Assembly: GCF_004354815.1 (NCBI RefSeq)
Contig: NZ_QWJI01000005.1
Coordinates: 1-43,585 of the forward strand
DNA: 43,585 nt
DNA from: Cardinium endosymbiont of Culicoides punctatus
Lineage (GTDB): Bacteria > Bacteroidota > Bacteroidia > Cytophagales > Amoebophilaceae
Direction: 5' to 3'
Positions 34,505 through 43,508 of this stretch are shown piece by piece. A program made the translations under genes and the position numbers. The notes under the pieces are model-generated. The model was not told where the DNA came from. It ran no database searches and saw only the letters and a program-made list of their open reading frames with translations. The first letter of the stretch is position 1. Every line of letters begins with the position of its first letter.

Positions 34505-35656
34505 TTAACGAATACGTTTACTAGGTTTTTCGTTTTCTTTAAAATCGGGACTTGCTTTTCGTTTTTCAGAACTTAACTTTGATACATTTTCTTGCTTTGC
34601 TTTCTCTAAAAGTTCTTCTATTTTTTTGCGTTTTTCAGAACCTAGTTTTGGAAAGAAAGTATTACTTTTTGTTGTAATACCTTCTGGATTGGCTCCGTGA
34701 TTTAATAGCAACGCTACGATTTCTACATAATTACGACGTACTGCTTCTGCAAGTGGGGTACGTCCGTGACGGTTTTTTTGTTCTAGTTTTATATCTGGAT
34801 GCTCTAATAATATTTTTACCATGTCTGTAAGACCCGAATCAACTGCTAGACCAAGTGAAGTATTTTGTTGAAAATAATTATCTTTTTTATTGACATCAGT
34901 TCTCTTATCTTTTAATAGTAAACGTACTGCTTCTAGGTTATTATTATCATGCCCAAATCTATATCTATAACCGATTATACCTGATTGTAATGGCAACCAA
35001 CCTTTTCTAATAGGTTGGTTTATGTCTATATCTTTGTGCGCTAAAAGGATCTCAAGAATAGGTATATCACCATAGTCCATAGCTATATGGAGCGCGCTGC
35101 CACAAATCTGTCCATAATCAGCTTCTGGATTATCCAAGTTGTTAATATTTGCTCCATGTGTGAGCAATAGCTTTACCACTGATATATCGCGTGCCCGAGT
35201 TGCTATGGTTAGAGGATAGGAGTCTATATAACAAGAGGTACTAGAAAAAACACGTTTGCATGGCAAGTCTGGATTTGCACCTTGCTCTAATAAAAATTGA
35301 ATAGTTTTTAGGTATTTGTCTTTGTTGTTTTCTTTAGCCTCATTTCTACAGAAAATAGCAAAATATAAAATAGATTCTTGTACGTAATCTATATTAGGAC
35401 ATGTATATTGCCATAGCCTTATTTCTGTATTTGCAATGTTTTTGTGTTTATGTGGATCATACTTACTAAACAGTTCTTTTACTTTCGAATAATCTCCCTT
35501 TTTGATGGCTGATTTGAGATCAGATGCAATACGTTTTTGCTCTATTCTATTATGGATTTTAGTTTGTGCCTTATGTGCAATGCTTCTACAAGTACTTATG
35601 CCAGTAATCATCCATACCATGACTGAAAAGGCGATTATCTTGCAAATGTGTTTCAT
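34505..35656 (-). CDS. Ankyrin-repeat lipoprotein with basic tail, paralogue D
   Basis: 383 aa, first gene of the three-gene ankyrin run. Signal-type N-terminus MKHICKIIAFSVMVWMITGI then STCRS. About seven ankyrin repeats, with long stretches identical to paralogue C (for example CKRVFSSTSCYIDSYPLTIA versus one change). Tail SSEKRKASPDFKENEKPSKR then IR, bipartite-NLS-like. Upstream lies the 110-bp palindromic element (35686-35795) and then the broken lipoprotein copy B, the same order as around paralogue A. Host-directed function inferred. Confidence 0.8.
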   Translation of the reverse strand: MKHICKIIAFSVMVWMITGISTCRSIAHKAQTKIHNRIEQKRIASDLKSAIKKGDYSKVKELFSKYDPHKHKNIANTEIRLWQYTCPNIDYVQESILYFAIFCRNEAKENNKDKYLKTIQFLLEQGANPDLPCKRVFSSTSCYIDSYPLTIATRARDISVVKLLLTHGANINNLDNPEADYGQICGSALHIAMDYGDIPILEILLAHKDIDINQPIRKGWLPLQSGIIGYRYRFGHDNNNLEAVRLLLKDKRTDVNKKDNYFQQNTSLGLAVDSGLTDMVKILLEHPDIKLEQKNRHGRTPLAEAVRRNYVEIVALLLNHGANPEGITTKSNTFFPKLGSEKRKKIEELLEKAKQENVSKLSSEKRKASPDFKENEKPSKRIR

Positions 35657-35685
35657 GGTAAAATGTGTTAAATATTCTGAATATA

Positions 35686-35795
35686 GACCTGTTGCGTAAG
35701 TACTAGGCCCACTTTAGTGGTCTAAAATTCACTTAAAAGCTATCTATTATGTACAAATAGCTGTATTTTTATTCCATCTACTTACGAAACAGGTC
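35686..35795. repeat. 110-bp palindromic-ended element, copy B
   Basis: Same element as at 30266-30375: ends GACCTGTTGCGTAAGTA and TACTTACGAAACAGGTC (16 of 17 complementary), inner hairpin GGCCCACT / AGTGGTCT. Identical position relative to the flanking genes in both copies. Confidence 0.6.
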
Positions 35796-35818
35796 TTTAA
35801 GATGATTCGTTTTAATAA

Positions 35819-36803
35819 CTAATCTGAATTGGACACAATCTGAGCGGTTGTTCGTGAAGACACTACTATAGAAAATGAAGTAATAAAAAAATCTCTAACT
35901 ATCATTCCTTGTTCATACCTGACCCGGTCTTCAGTCCATTTTCTTTGCCAGATATAACTACATATGCGCATTGTAAAGGCTGCAATTTGATCAGATGTTG
36001 CAAACCAAGAAGAAACCATTTTAGGATGATAATTAGGAGCATCAGGAGAAACACTGGTAATAACAATGGCAGAAGCTGTATTGGAAAAAGCATGCCATCC
36101 ACTAGTAGCCGGTTTCTTTTTACGTAAATTTAATTGATGTACTCCAGCTGTCATTAAGCTTACGCCTGCATTAGACCAGATGGTTAATAAATCTGCACGC
36201 TGAAAACCCTGTTGCAACTCAAGATATAAGGCAACAGACATTAAAATAAGGTAAGTACTACCTTTGACTAAATTTAAGTGTGCTGCATGATCTTGGCTAA
36301 AATTGTAATAAGGATACTTGTTTTTTCTTATATTACCAAAACAATACTTCCACCCAGCACCAAAAAGATTTGAGGCACTGTTAGCTGCAAACGTAATACT
36401 AGCAATGGGTAGCCCCTTAAGCATTTCTTCTATAGGCATTTTTATGGCATTTCCCTTGTTGGTAATTGTTTTTAGTTTCTGATGATCAACAAAACCATTC
36501 ACTATCGCTTGGTCTATTTCATGCATTTCTGGAAAAGAAATTTCGACATTATTGGAATCTAGATCTGCTAATGAACTATCATTACCTATAGTTACCACTA
36601 TAGGAAAAAATATTTGATTAGGATCAATTCCCGTAGGAATTATATTACTAGATAGTGCTACTGTGTCATTAAATGGTACAGGCGTTGCCAGCCCTCCTCC
36701 AAGTGTAGCTCCTGCTACAAGCGCCTAAAACGTAACATAGCGTAATCCATAAAATGGATGTATACACATGATGTATGAGTTTGCTTATATATTTCATTAT
36801 CAT
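35819..36803 (-). pseudogene. Unknown lipoprotein copy B, disrupted by a 47-bp deletion
   Basis: Homologue of 30399-31439. From ATG at 36803 the frame reads MIMKYISKLIHHVYTSILWI then TLCYVLGACSRS, but shifts after the lipobox Cys and stops within about 14 codons. The body resumes in the correct frame, with a formal start at 36598 (MVTIGNDSSLADLDSNNVEI) and 259 codons. The cause is visible: copy A has TCCTTCTACAAGCG at 31299 and TCCTGCTACAAGCG at 31346, and copy B carries only one such sequence (about 36710-36723), so the 47 bp between repeats were lost. The remaining ORF lacks a signal peptide. Confidence 0.8.
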
Positions 36804-37122
36804 TGAAAATTTATATTAAAATAACTTAATAACCTTCTATGAAGGTATCTACCCATAGGCATAGTATGTTAAAAAAACAATCTAGCCTGTTTCCACTTGA
36901 GTCCTTGTATATAAACAAATTTGTATGTGTTGTACATCCTTTGCACCAATCCTTATGCAAAATTATTACACCACCATGCCTAAATGGATATATACAAAAG
37001 AGCGCATGTGCAGGAACGCATAGTATTTACGCTGCATGTGATGTGATGGATCACCAACAACGGGAATAACTGTGGCTCCTTACTAGTAAGCTAATGAACT
37101 TACATCAAATATGCAATAAAGC
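36804..37122. repeat. Conserved ~300-bp block upstream of lipoprotein copy B, with Rpn-like tail remnant
   Basis: Counterpart of 31440-31756. Similarity ends after CAAATATGCAATAAAGC, within the Rpn-like remnant, which fixes the outer edge of the segmental duplication. Bases 37123-37182 up to dusB show nothing recognisable. Confidence 0.55.
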
Positions 37123-37182
37123 GTTGCCTATTTGAGTTGGTTTTTAGTTGTGCTTAGGGGGAACCTTGGGCGATTCGATAAC

Positions 37183-38196
37183 TCAATGTGGGAAAGTTGA
37201 TACTTCAGCCATTTCATTTAGCTGTTGTGTATGCATCATTTCTTCTAATAGATCACATATTGCTACATATGAGAGTGCTTCTACCAAACTTGCTCGATAG
37301 CTTTTGACACCGTGTAGCCCTTTGAAATAATTGGCATAGTGGCGTCTCATTTCTAGAATGCCCAAACGTTCTCCTTTCCATTGTATGGCATGTGCTAAAT
37401 GCTTTTTTACAGTTTCAATGCGTTCTGCTAGGGTAGGAGGGGGCAGTAATTTGCCTGTTTCGTGGTAATGCTTGATTTCTCTAAAAATCCAAGGATAGCC
37501 AATACTCGCACGACCAATCATAATGCCATCTACGCCATATTTATTTTTGTACGCTATTGCTTTAGCAGGGCTGTCAATGTCTCCATTGCCAAAGATGGGA
37601 ATGTGTATATTGGGATCTGCTTTAACTGCTGCAATATAGCTCCAGTCTGCTTCTCCTTTGTACATTTGTTGTCTAGTCCTTCCGTGAATGGTCACGGCCT
37701 GCACACCTACATCTTGCAGTCGTTGTACTACTTCTAGAATTTTAATAGACTGGTGGTCCCACCCCAAACGTGTTTTAACCGTAACAGGAATAGAGACTTG
37801 TTTGACAATTTCTGCAGCCATAGCCTGCATTTTAGGTAGGTCTAAAAGAATGCCAGCACCAGCTCCTTTGCAGGCTACATTCTTTACGGGACAACCATAG
37901 TTGATATCTAATAAGGTGGGCTCTGTTCTCTCTACAATAGCAGCAGCTTCCCGCATCACTTCTATTACATCTCCAAAGATTTGTATGCCAATGGGACGTT
38001 CATAGTCATATATTTCTAATTTCTTTATGCTTTTGGCGGCATCTCGAATAAGGCCTTCTGAAGATATAAACTCCGTATACATGAGGTCTGCTCCCTGCTC
38101 TTTGCATACAGCACGAAATGGAGGATCACTAACATCTTCCATAGGGGCCAATAGAAGGGGAAAGGGACCTAAACTACAATCTCCGATTTTTAACAT
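37183..38196 (-). CDS. dusB: tRNA-dihydrouridine synthase, DusB type
   Basis: FMN enzyme that reduces uridines in the tRNA D-loop. The 337-aa protein shows LLLAPMEDVSDPPFRAVCKE (14-33), the catalytic-cysteine motif INYGCPVKNVACKGAGA with C102, VTVKTRLGWD, VTIHGRTRQQMYKGEADW and the FMN phosphate region GVDGIMIGRASIGYPWIF. Length is normal. Last gene of the minus-strand run, 23 bp after the outer-membrane protein gene. Confidence 0.95.
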   Translation of the reverse strand: MLKIGDCSLGPFPLLLAPMEDVSDPPFRAVCKEQGADLMYTEFISSEGLIRDAAKSIKKLEIYDYERPIGIQIFGDVIEVMREAAAIVERTEPTLLDINYGCPVKNVACKGAGAGILLDLPKMQAMAAEIVKQVSIPVTVKTRLGWDHQSIKILEVVQRLQDVGVQAVTIHGRTRQQMYKGEADWSYIAAVKADPNIHIPIFGNGDIDSPAKAIAYKNKYGVDGIMIGRASIGYPWIFREIKHYHETGKLLPPPTLAERIETVKKHLAHAIQWKGERLGILEMRRHYANYFKGLHGVKSYRASLVEALSYVAICDLLEEMMHTQQLNEMAEVSTFPH

Positions 38197-38219
38197 AATG
38201 TTGTAATAAAGAATATATA

Positions 38220-38822
38220 CTATCCTTTCATGAGTCCAACAAGATTATAGCCAACCTTCAAAATAATTTGTTTGGGGTTGTAATCTTCTAAATGATTGAT
38301 GTTGCTTTTAGGTATGGATGAAAAACTTCCTTTAAAGTCAAGATCAATCAAAAAATTTCCTAAATCTAACCCTACGCCAAGTAAATAGCCCGTTGCATGT
38401 TCTTTATACTCTTTTACAAAGTTGATTTTATTGGACAGATCATCATCTAAAAAAGATTTTTGAAAAATAATTCCACAATGTGGGCGGATGGTATCCAATA
38501 ACGATATACCAAGGGTAATAGGTACGGTAATATGTTTGAAGAATTTAGCATCTCGATCATTTGGTAATTTGTACCAATCTGGTACAAATAAGATATCGAA
38601 CCTAATATAAAGAAAAGCATCTAGCATCAAGAACATGCCTATTGGTACTGCACAGTTGGAAATAGTGATCTTATCTTTTCCTGGAATATTGGCATCAAAA
38701 CTAGAATAAAATCCTGCAATACCTACAGATGGGCCAGCTGCAACGCCAAGCGCTTTAGATGGATGGCTAGTGCAGTAGAAGGCAATAAGAAAAATAGATG
38801 CAATACATTTTTTTATGTTCAT
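38220..38822 (-). CDS. Putative outer-membrane beta-barrel protein
   Basis: 200 aa from the preferred ATG at 38822 (MNIKKCIASIFLIAFYCTSH, then PSKALG), a clear signal peptide; an upstream in-frame ATG at 38873 would add 17 residues before it. The mature part alternates short hydrophobic strands (GPSVGIAGFYSSF, YLLGVGLDLGNFLIDLDFKG, QIILKVGYNLVG) in the manner of small Bacteroidota barrels (PorT-like). No specific function. Between secG and dusB on the same strand. Confidence 0.6.
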   Translation of the reverse strand: MNIKKCIASIFLIAFYCTSHPSKALGVAAGPSVGIAGFYSSFDANIPGKDKITISNCAVPIGMFLMLDAFLYIRFDILFVPDWYKLPNDRDAKFFKHITVPITLGISLLDTIRPHCGIIFQKSFLDDDLSNKINFVKEYKEHATGYLLGVGLDLGNFLIDLDFKGSFSSIPKSNINHLEDYNPKQIILKVGYNLVGLMKG

Positions 38823-38881
38823 AGGTTTTAGATTAATAGGTTGAAATAAAAAATGCAATCTTCTATGCTTCATATTTTAAT

Positions 38882-39340
38882 TTAAGACGGATTACTGGAA
38901 TCAGATGTTGTAGGTGTAGATTTCGAATCTTGTGAAACAGTTGTATGATTACCATTATCTGTTGTTGTGTCCTTTGGTTCAGTAGATGAGGTTTCTTTAG
39001 CATTCAGTTCATTTTGAGTGGTATCAGCATTTTCTGGAGTTAAGGTATCATGTACTTGTTCTTGTAGTTTAGCTAAATTGGGACTGGCAATTACAGATGG
39101 CTTTGGTGCATCTTTAAGAAAGAGAGAAGATAAAAGTGTTAAAAAAAGTAATAATCCTATTAGTATCCAAGTAGCTTTTTCTAAGAAATCAGCCTTTTGA
39201 TTAATGCCTATACGTTGTACAGAAGGGGCCCCTCCACCAGAAGGTGTTACTCTGTCTTTAGGTTCTTGTAGAAGAATGACTCCAATTAATAGAAAGGCTA
39301 CGATGATAATAAGTACAGTAATGAGTTTGAATATAGACAT
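38882..39340 (-). CDS. secG: Preprotein translocase subunit SecG
   Basis: SecG is the small accessory subunit of the SecYEG channel. Two transmembrane segments (about 4-22 and 56-74) flank the conserved loop LLQEPKDRVTPSGGGAPSVQ followed by FLEKATWILIG, the Bacteroidota form. The 152-aa protein is longer than the usual ~75-110 because of a Thr/Ser/Asp/Glu-rich tail (about 80-152) of unknown role. Two bases after the TPR gene; operon with lptE and miaB. Confidence 0.92.
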   Translation of the reverse strand: MSIFKLITVLIIIVAFLLIGVILLQEPKDRVTPSGGGAPSVQRIGINQKADFLEKATWILIGLLLFLTLLSSLFLKDAPKPSVIASPNLAKLQEQVHDTLTPENADTTQNELNAKETSSTEPKDTTTDNGNHTTVSQDSKSTPTTSDSSNPS

Positions 39341-39342
39341 GG

Positions 39343-39984
39343 TTAAAGATTTTCGTTTAAACTAGAAATTATATTACCAAAATACGATTTTTTCTCAGGA
39401 TATTTTAACATTAAATGTTCATAAATTTCAATAGCCCGTTTATGTTTTTTTTGCTTAACCATTATACCTGCCAACGTTTCTGTTGCAAAACGATCATCTA
39501 GCGTAGTTTTGGTTTCTGATAAATCTACAATATTTTTTTCTTTTAGTGGCTCATTATCTATAAAAGGATCAAATTGTAAGTTCCCATTTAGGGCATTCTC
39601 AATAATTGAAAATTGTTTGATACTGGTTTCATTTGTGCTTTTTTTTATAGATCTGTTTTTTGTAATGATCTGCAAGTAGTCGTTAGGAATCGTATGTCCA
39701 TCCTTAGAAAACTTGTTTTGATATGGTTTGTTAGGTTGAGGTGCAGGAGGAAGTTTATCTTCAAGCCAGTACCGCAAATGTTGACGGTTAGGGGCATAGG
39801 TTGCAGCCCTTTGAACTGCAGGCTGTTCAGCATCATGTTCTTGCACATGCACTGCTTTTGCAAGCAGTGCATGTGCTAAATAAAAGTAAGGATATTCCTT
39901 TGTAAGGGCTTCTAATACAGGTATATCTTTGGCCGAAAGCGTTGTTGGCTGTTCCAATAATTTTACTAGTTTCTGAACCTGCAT
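39343..39984 (-). CDS. TPR-like protein of the lptE-secG cluster
   Basis: 213 aa. The N-terminal part (LTKEYPYFYLAHALLAKAVH, about 28-47) and the C-terminal part (TETLAGIMVKQKKHKRAIEI, then YEHLMLKYPEKKSYF) resemble tetratricopeptide helices; the middle is polar linker. A protein of this type lies between lptE and secG in many Bacteroidota, function unknown. 18 bp after lptE and 2 bp before secG. Confidence 0.65.
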   Translation of the reverse strand: MQVQKLVKLLEQPTTLSAKDIPVLEALTKEYPYFYLAHALLAKAVHVQEHDAEQPAVQRAATYAPNRQHLRYWLEDKLPPAPQPNKPYQNKFSKDGHTIPNDYLQIITKNRSIKKSTNETSIKQFSIIENALNGNLQFDPFIDNEPLKEKNIVDLSETKTTLDDRFATETLAGIMVKQKKHKRAIEIYEHLMLKYPEKKSYFGNIISSLNENL

Positions 39985-40002
39985 AGCAAAATGACTTAAA
40001 TG

Positions 40003-40524
40003 TTACCAATTATCTATGGATTTATGACAAATATCATCTACTAAATTTTGAATGATTTTATTGACCAGATCGTCTTCTGTTTCTGTATCAGAAACTTTGT
40101 CAGCACTAGATGAAAATATTTTTTTCTTAAAAGAGGCCTCTTCATCAGATGGATTGTGATAAGAAACTTCTATAGTTATGGTTAAACGTTGGACTTCTTG
40201 ACTATCCTCTTTATTGTCATTTTTAGTGCTAAATGTCGTAGTATATGAAAAAGATTTAATGCCTCCTTCGTATTGTAAATCTCCATCTGTAGTTTCTTTA
40301 CTTAAAGAAGTAGTACGTAATATTTTTGTTTCTAGTCCCTCTGTAAACCTTTTTGCCATATCCATTGGGCCATCAGAAACCTCTGAATAGAATCCAATAG
40401 AAAAAGTTTTTATGTCTGATGATAGCGCTGCGCCTGAAAAACTAAAAAGACCACAGGACTTTAGCAACAGTGAACTGAGTATAAGGTATATATTATTTTT
40501 TAAAGTTTTGTTCTTCAATATCAT
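40003..40524 (-). CDS. lptE: LptE-like lipoprotein (LPS transport assembly)
   Basis: 173 aa with a lipoprotein signal (LILSSLLLKSC, Cys 24) followed by GLFSFSGAALSSDIKTFSIG (25-44), the conserved opening of Bacteroidota LptE. In other bacteria LptE plugs the LptD outer-membrane channel that inserts LPS. Its start overlaps the preceding sigma-54 activator gene by 32 bp, so translation is likely coupled. Whether this organism makes LPS is not shown here. Confidence 0.75.
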   Translation of the reverse strand: MILKNKTLKNNIYLILSSLLLKSCGLFSFSGAALSSDIKTFSIGFYSEVSDGPMDMAKRFTEGLETKILRTTSLSKETTDGDLQYEGGIKSFSYTTTFSTKNDNKEDSQEVQRLTITIEVSYHNPSDEEASFKKKIFSSSADKVSDTETEDDLVNKIIQNLVDDICHKSIDNW

Positions 40525-41749
40525 ATTGTTTAATTTTTCTGTATAGTGTCCTTTCAGAAATACCTAAGTCGTTGGCTGTATTTTTTCGATTTCCATGATT
40601 TTTCTGGAGTGATCTACGGATTAACTCTTGCTCTTTAGCTTCAATAGAAAGGTTTTCGCTGTATGTGATAGCAGGTTCGGCATGTACACCATTTCCCTCA
40701 AAAGATTGCTCTAAATCTAAAAGATATCTACCCTTGTGTTCAGCTTCTTGATGATTATGCACACCAAATAAACGAGGATGTTCTTGGACTATAGATTTTT
40801 TTATAGAACCAGACCCAACAAAATTAAACATCAATTCTCTTAATTCCTTAACATCTTTTTTTAAGTCTAGTAATGCAGTGTATACAAAATCTTTGTTCAA
40901 CGAATTGCTATTTTCCAACAATCTATTTTCGTATAGTACGGGTAACATCTGGCTGTGTTCTCTAGGTAGGTATCTTATAAGCACTTCTGGTGTGACTATA
41001 ATTTCTCCTTCAAGCAGAGCGATTTGCTCTACAATATTTTTTAGTTGCCGTATATTTCCAGGAAATGGGTACTGTAATAGCATTTCTTTTGCTGCTGGAT
41101 TTAACTCCAGTGGTTTTGCACGGTATTTAGTAGCAAAATCACTCGAAAATTTATGAAATAACATAAATATATCTAATCCTCGTTCTCGGAGGGGTGGTAT
41201 GGCAATAGGTACCGTATTAAGTCTATAGTATAAATCTTCTCTGAATTTACCATCTTTGATTGCATGAAGCAAGTTTACGTTTGTAGCTGCGACGATACGT
41301 ACTTTGGCTTGTTCTACTTTAGAAGAACCTACCTTTACATATTCCCCATATTCTAAGACACGCAATAACCTGGTTTGTGTACCCAGGGGCATTTCACCTA
41401 TTTCATCTAAAAAAATAGTACCGCCATTGGTTTCTTCAAAATAACCTTTTCTAGCCTCTATGGCACCTGTAAATGATCCTTTTTCATGTCCAAAAAGCTC
41501 AGAATCTATTGTCCCTTCGGGGATGGCTCCACAATTAATAGCTATAAAGTTGCCATGGCGATAAGGACTTAGGGAATGGATAATTTTTGAAAAAGATTCT
41601 TTACCTGTGCCACTTTCACCAGTAATTAATACAGAAAGATCGGTAGAGGCTACTTGCATAGCTATTTCAATAGCTCTATTTAATAATGGAGCGTTACCAA
41701 TTACATTAAATTGTTGCTTGATATATTGAAGACGTTCTTTCATAAGCAA
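40493..41749 (-). CDS. Sigma-54-dependent transcriptional activator (AAA+, Fis-type HTH)
   Basis: 418 aa. The AAA+ domain begins at about 14 without an N-terminal receiver domain. Walker A GESGTGKE is at 44-51; the sigma-54 contact loop is GSFTGA (91-96) rather than GAFTGA; Walker B is TIFLDEIGEM (111-120); the R-finger region is FREDLYYRLN. The C-terminal Fis HTH is NRKNTANDLGISERTLYRKI. GSFTGA is found in some active family members. ATG 41749 and ATG 41743 are both possible starts. It lies 15 bp after miaB, an arrangement common in Bacteroidota. rpoN is not in the window. Confidence 0.92.
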   Translation of the reverse strand: MLMKERLQYIKQQFNVIGNAPLLNRAIEIAMQVASTDLSVLITGESGTGKESFSKIIHSLSPYRHGNFIAINCGAIPEGTIDSELFGHEKGSFTGAIEARKGYFEETNGGTIFLDEIGEMPLGTQTRLLRVLEYGEYVKVGSSKVEQAKVRIVAATNVNLLHAIKDGKFREDLYYRLNTVPIAIPPLRERGLDIFMLFHKFSSDFATKYRAKPLELNPAAKEMLLQYPFPGNIRQLKNIVEQIALLEGEIIVTPEVLIRYLPREHSQMLPVLYENRLLENSNSLNKDFVYTALLDLKKDVKELRELMFNFVGSGSIKKSIVQEHPRLFGVHNHQEAEHKGRYLLDLEQSFEGNGVHAEPAITYSENLSIEAKEQELIRRSLQKNHGNRKNTANDLGISERTLYRKIKQYDIEEQNFKK

Positions 41750-41764
41750 TTATATGTAAGGTCA

Positions 41765-43213
41765 TCAGCAAACCTCCCCAAAGAGGGTTGCTGCGTTGCA
41801 ATTTGTGATGTGTACATCTACATAACTTCCTACTTGATGTATTCCTTTTGGGAATACAACTATTTTGTTTTGACTATTTCTTCCCTGAAAAAAATCAGGT
41901 GATTTTCTTGAGTCTTTCTCAATTAATACCTGCTGCACTTGATGGAGATGCTGTTGATTGCGAAAGAGGCCATGTTCACGTTGTTTGGCAATAATTTCAC
42001 TTAGTCTGCGCCTTTTGATTTCCTCAGATACATCATCTGGATATTTTCTGGCAGCTAATGTGCCAGGTCTCTCAGAATAGTAAAACATAAAAGAGAAGTC
42101 ATATTTTACATAGTCCATAAGGGTAAGGGTATCTGTATGTTCTTCTTCTGTTTCAGAACAAAATCCTGAAATCATATCAGATGAAATGGCACAAGATGGC
42201 CCTAAAATAGTTCTGATGGCATCTATTTTTTGAATATACCATGCTCTATCATAGGTACGATTCATCAATTTTAAGATACGACTATTTCCACTTTGTACAG
42301 GTAGGTGAATGTGTTTACAAATATTGTCATAGGCTTTGATGGTATATAATACTTCATCTGTGATGTCTTTAGGATGTGAAGTAGAGAAACGAACTCTAAA
42401 ACTTGGATCAATATCAGCAACCATAGCCAGTAATTTTGCGAAATGAACCGTTTGGTTATTATGGATGACTGTAGTCGCTGTAGCATTTGTTGGGGTCCAA
42501 TTATAGGAGTCCACATTTTGTCCTAAAAGTGTAATTTCTTTATATCCTTTGTCAAATAGTTTTTTAGCCTCTTCAACAATAGAGTGAGGATCTCTGCTAC
42601 GTTCGCGTCCTCTGGTAAAAGGAACGATACAAAAAGAGCACATATTATTGCATCCCCTCATAATGGATATAAAGGCGGTAACACCATTTGAGTTGAGTCG
42701 AACGGGTTCAATATCTGCATAGGTCTCTTCTTTAGATAAGAAGGTATTTACGGCTTTATATCCCTGGTCTACTTGATGAATCAATCTTGGGAGGTCTCTA
42801 TAGGCATCGGGGCCTGCTACTATATCTACAACTTTTTCTTCTTCTAGTAGTTGTATTTTAAGTCGTTCTGCCATACAACCCAGTACACCTATAATAAGGT
42901 CGGGATGTTTTATTTTTTGTTGATTAAAATCTAATAATCTATTGCGAATGGTCTGCTCAGCCTTATCTCTAATAGCACAGGTATTGATAAAAATGAGATC
43001 TGCTTCTGAGCAACTGCTCGTAAGTGTAAAACCCTGCTTTTCCATGATAGCAGAAATAATTTCACTATCAGAAAAATTCATTTGACAGCCATAACTTTCG
43101 ATATATACCTTTCTGTGTAGGGGAGGTAGATTCCTATCACAAGCGTTAAGAAGATCTTGCGTTGAACGTTTTCTAGAAGCGTTAGGTGTTTCTTTTTGAA
43201 TATTTTTGATCAT
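41765..43213 (-). CDS. miaB: tRNA-2-methylthio-N6-dimethylallyladenosine synthase MiaB
   Basis: Radical SAM enzyme that methylthiolates i6A37 of tRNAs. The 482-aa protein has the MTTase domain cysteines C43, C79 and C113 for the auxiliary cluster ([15 protein letters not shown] at the front), the radical-SAM cluster [19 protein letters not shown] with C188, C192 and C195, and a C-terminal TRAM domain (about 410-480). The first ~34 residues are a nonconserved extension. First gene of the minus-strand operon running to dusB. Confidence 0.95.
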   Translation of the reverse strand: MIKNIQKETPNASRKRSTQDLLNACDRNLPPLHRKVYIESYGCQMNFSDSEIISAIMEKQGFTLTSSCSEADLIFINTCAIRDKAEQTIRNRLLDFNQQKIKHPDLIIGVLGCMAERLKIQLLEEEKVVDIVAGPDAYRDLPRLIHQVDQGYKAVNTFLSKEETYADIEPVRLNSNGVTAFISIMRGCNNMCSFCIVPFTRGRERSRDPHSIVEEAKKLFDKGYKEITLLGQNVDSYNWTPTNATATTVIHNNQTVHFAKLLAMVADIDPSFRVRFSTSHPKDITDEVLYTIKAYDNICKHIHLPVQSGNSRILKLMNRTYDRAWYIQKIDAIRTILGPSCAISSDMISGFCSETEEEHTDTLTLMDYVKYDFSFMFYYSERPGTLAARKYPDDVSEEIKRRRLSEIIAKQREHGLFRNQQHLHQVQQVLIEKDSRKSPDFFQGRNSQNKIVVFPKGIHQVGSYVDVHITNCNAATLFGEVC

Positions 43214-43508
43214 AATTTTTCCCTTTTTTCTAAGGAAGTTTTACAATGTGGTATAAAACCATTACCATCTCTGCAGATATGTAGCGTTATACTAATTTAC
43301 GAAATAGGTGTGGATTGCTCTATATCGTATGTGAGCATTTCAGTATGGAATGGCTTTTAAAAGAAGTCTATTTTAATAAAAATAAGCTGATTATTAGATA
43401 ATAAAATCATGAAATTTACGACTTGTTTTTATGATTGATCTACTATGATTTATAATCAGAATATGATAAAAAAAGTTTGGTTAAGTCAAGATTGAAGGTT
43501 ATAATAAC
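43214..43508. other. Upstream region of miaB
   Basis: 295 AT-rich bases between miaB and the terminal repeat. It should hold the miaB operon promoter, but I cannot point to a consensus -7/-33 pair. No gene or RNA recognised. Confidence 0.35.

Noticed and set aside
36839-37069. 76-codon frame on the plus strand
   Set aside because: Not conserved in the duplicated copy at 31440-31733 and with no recognisable feature.
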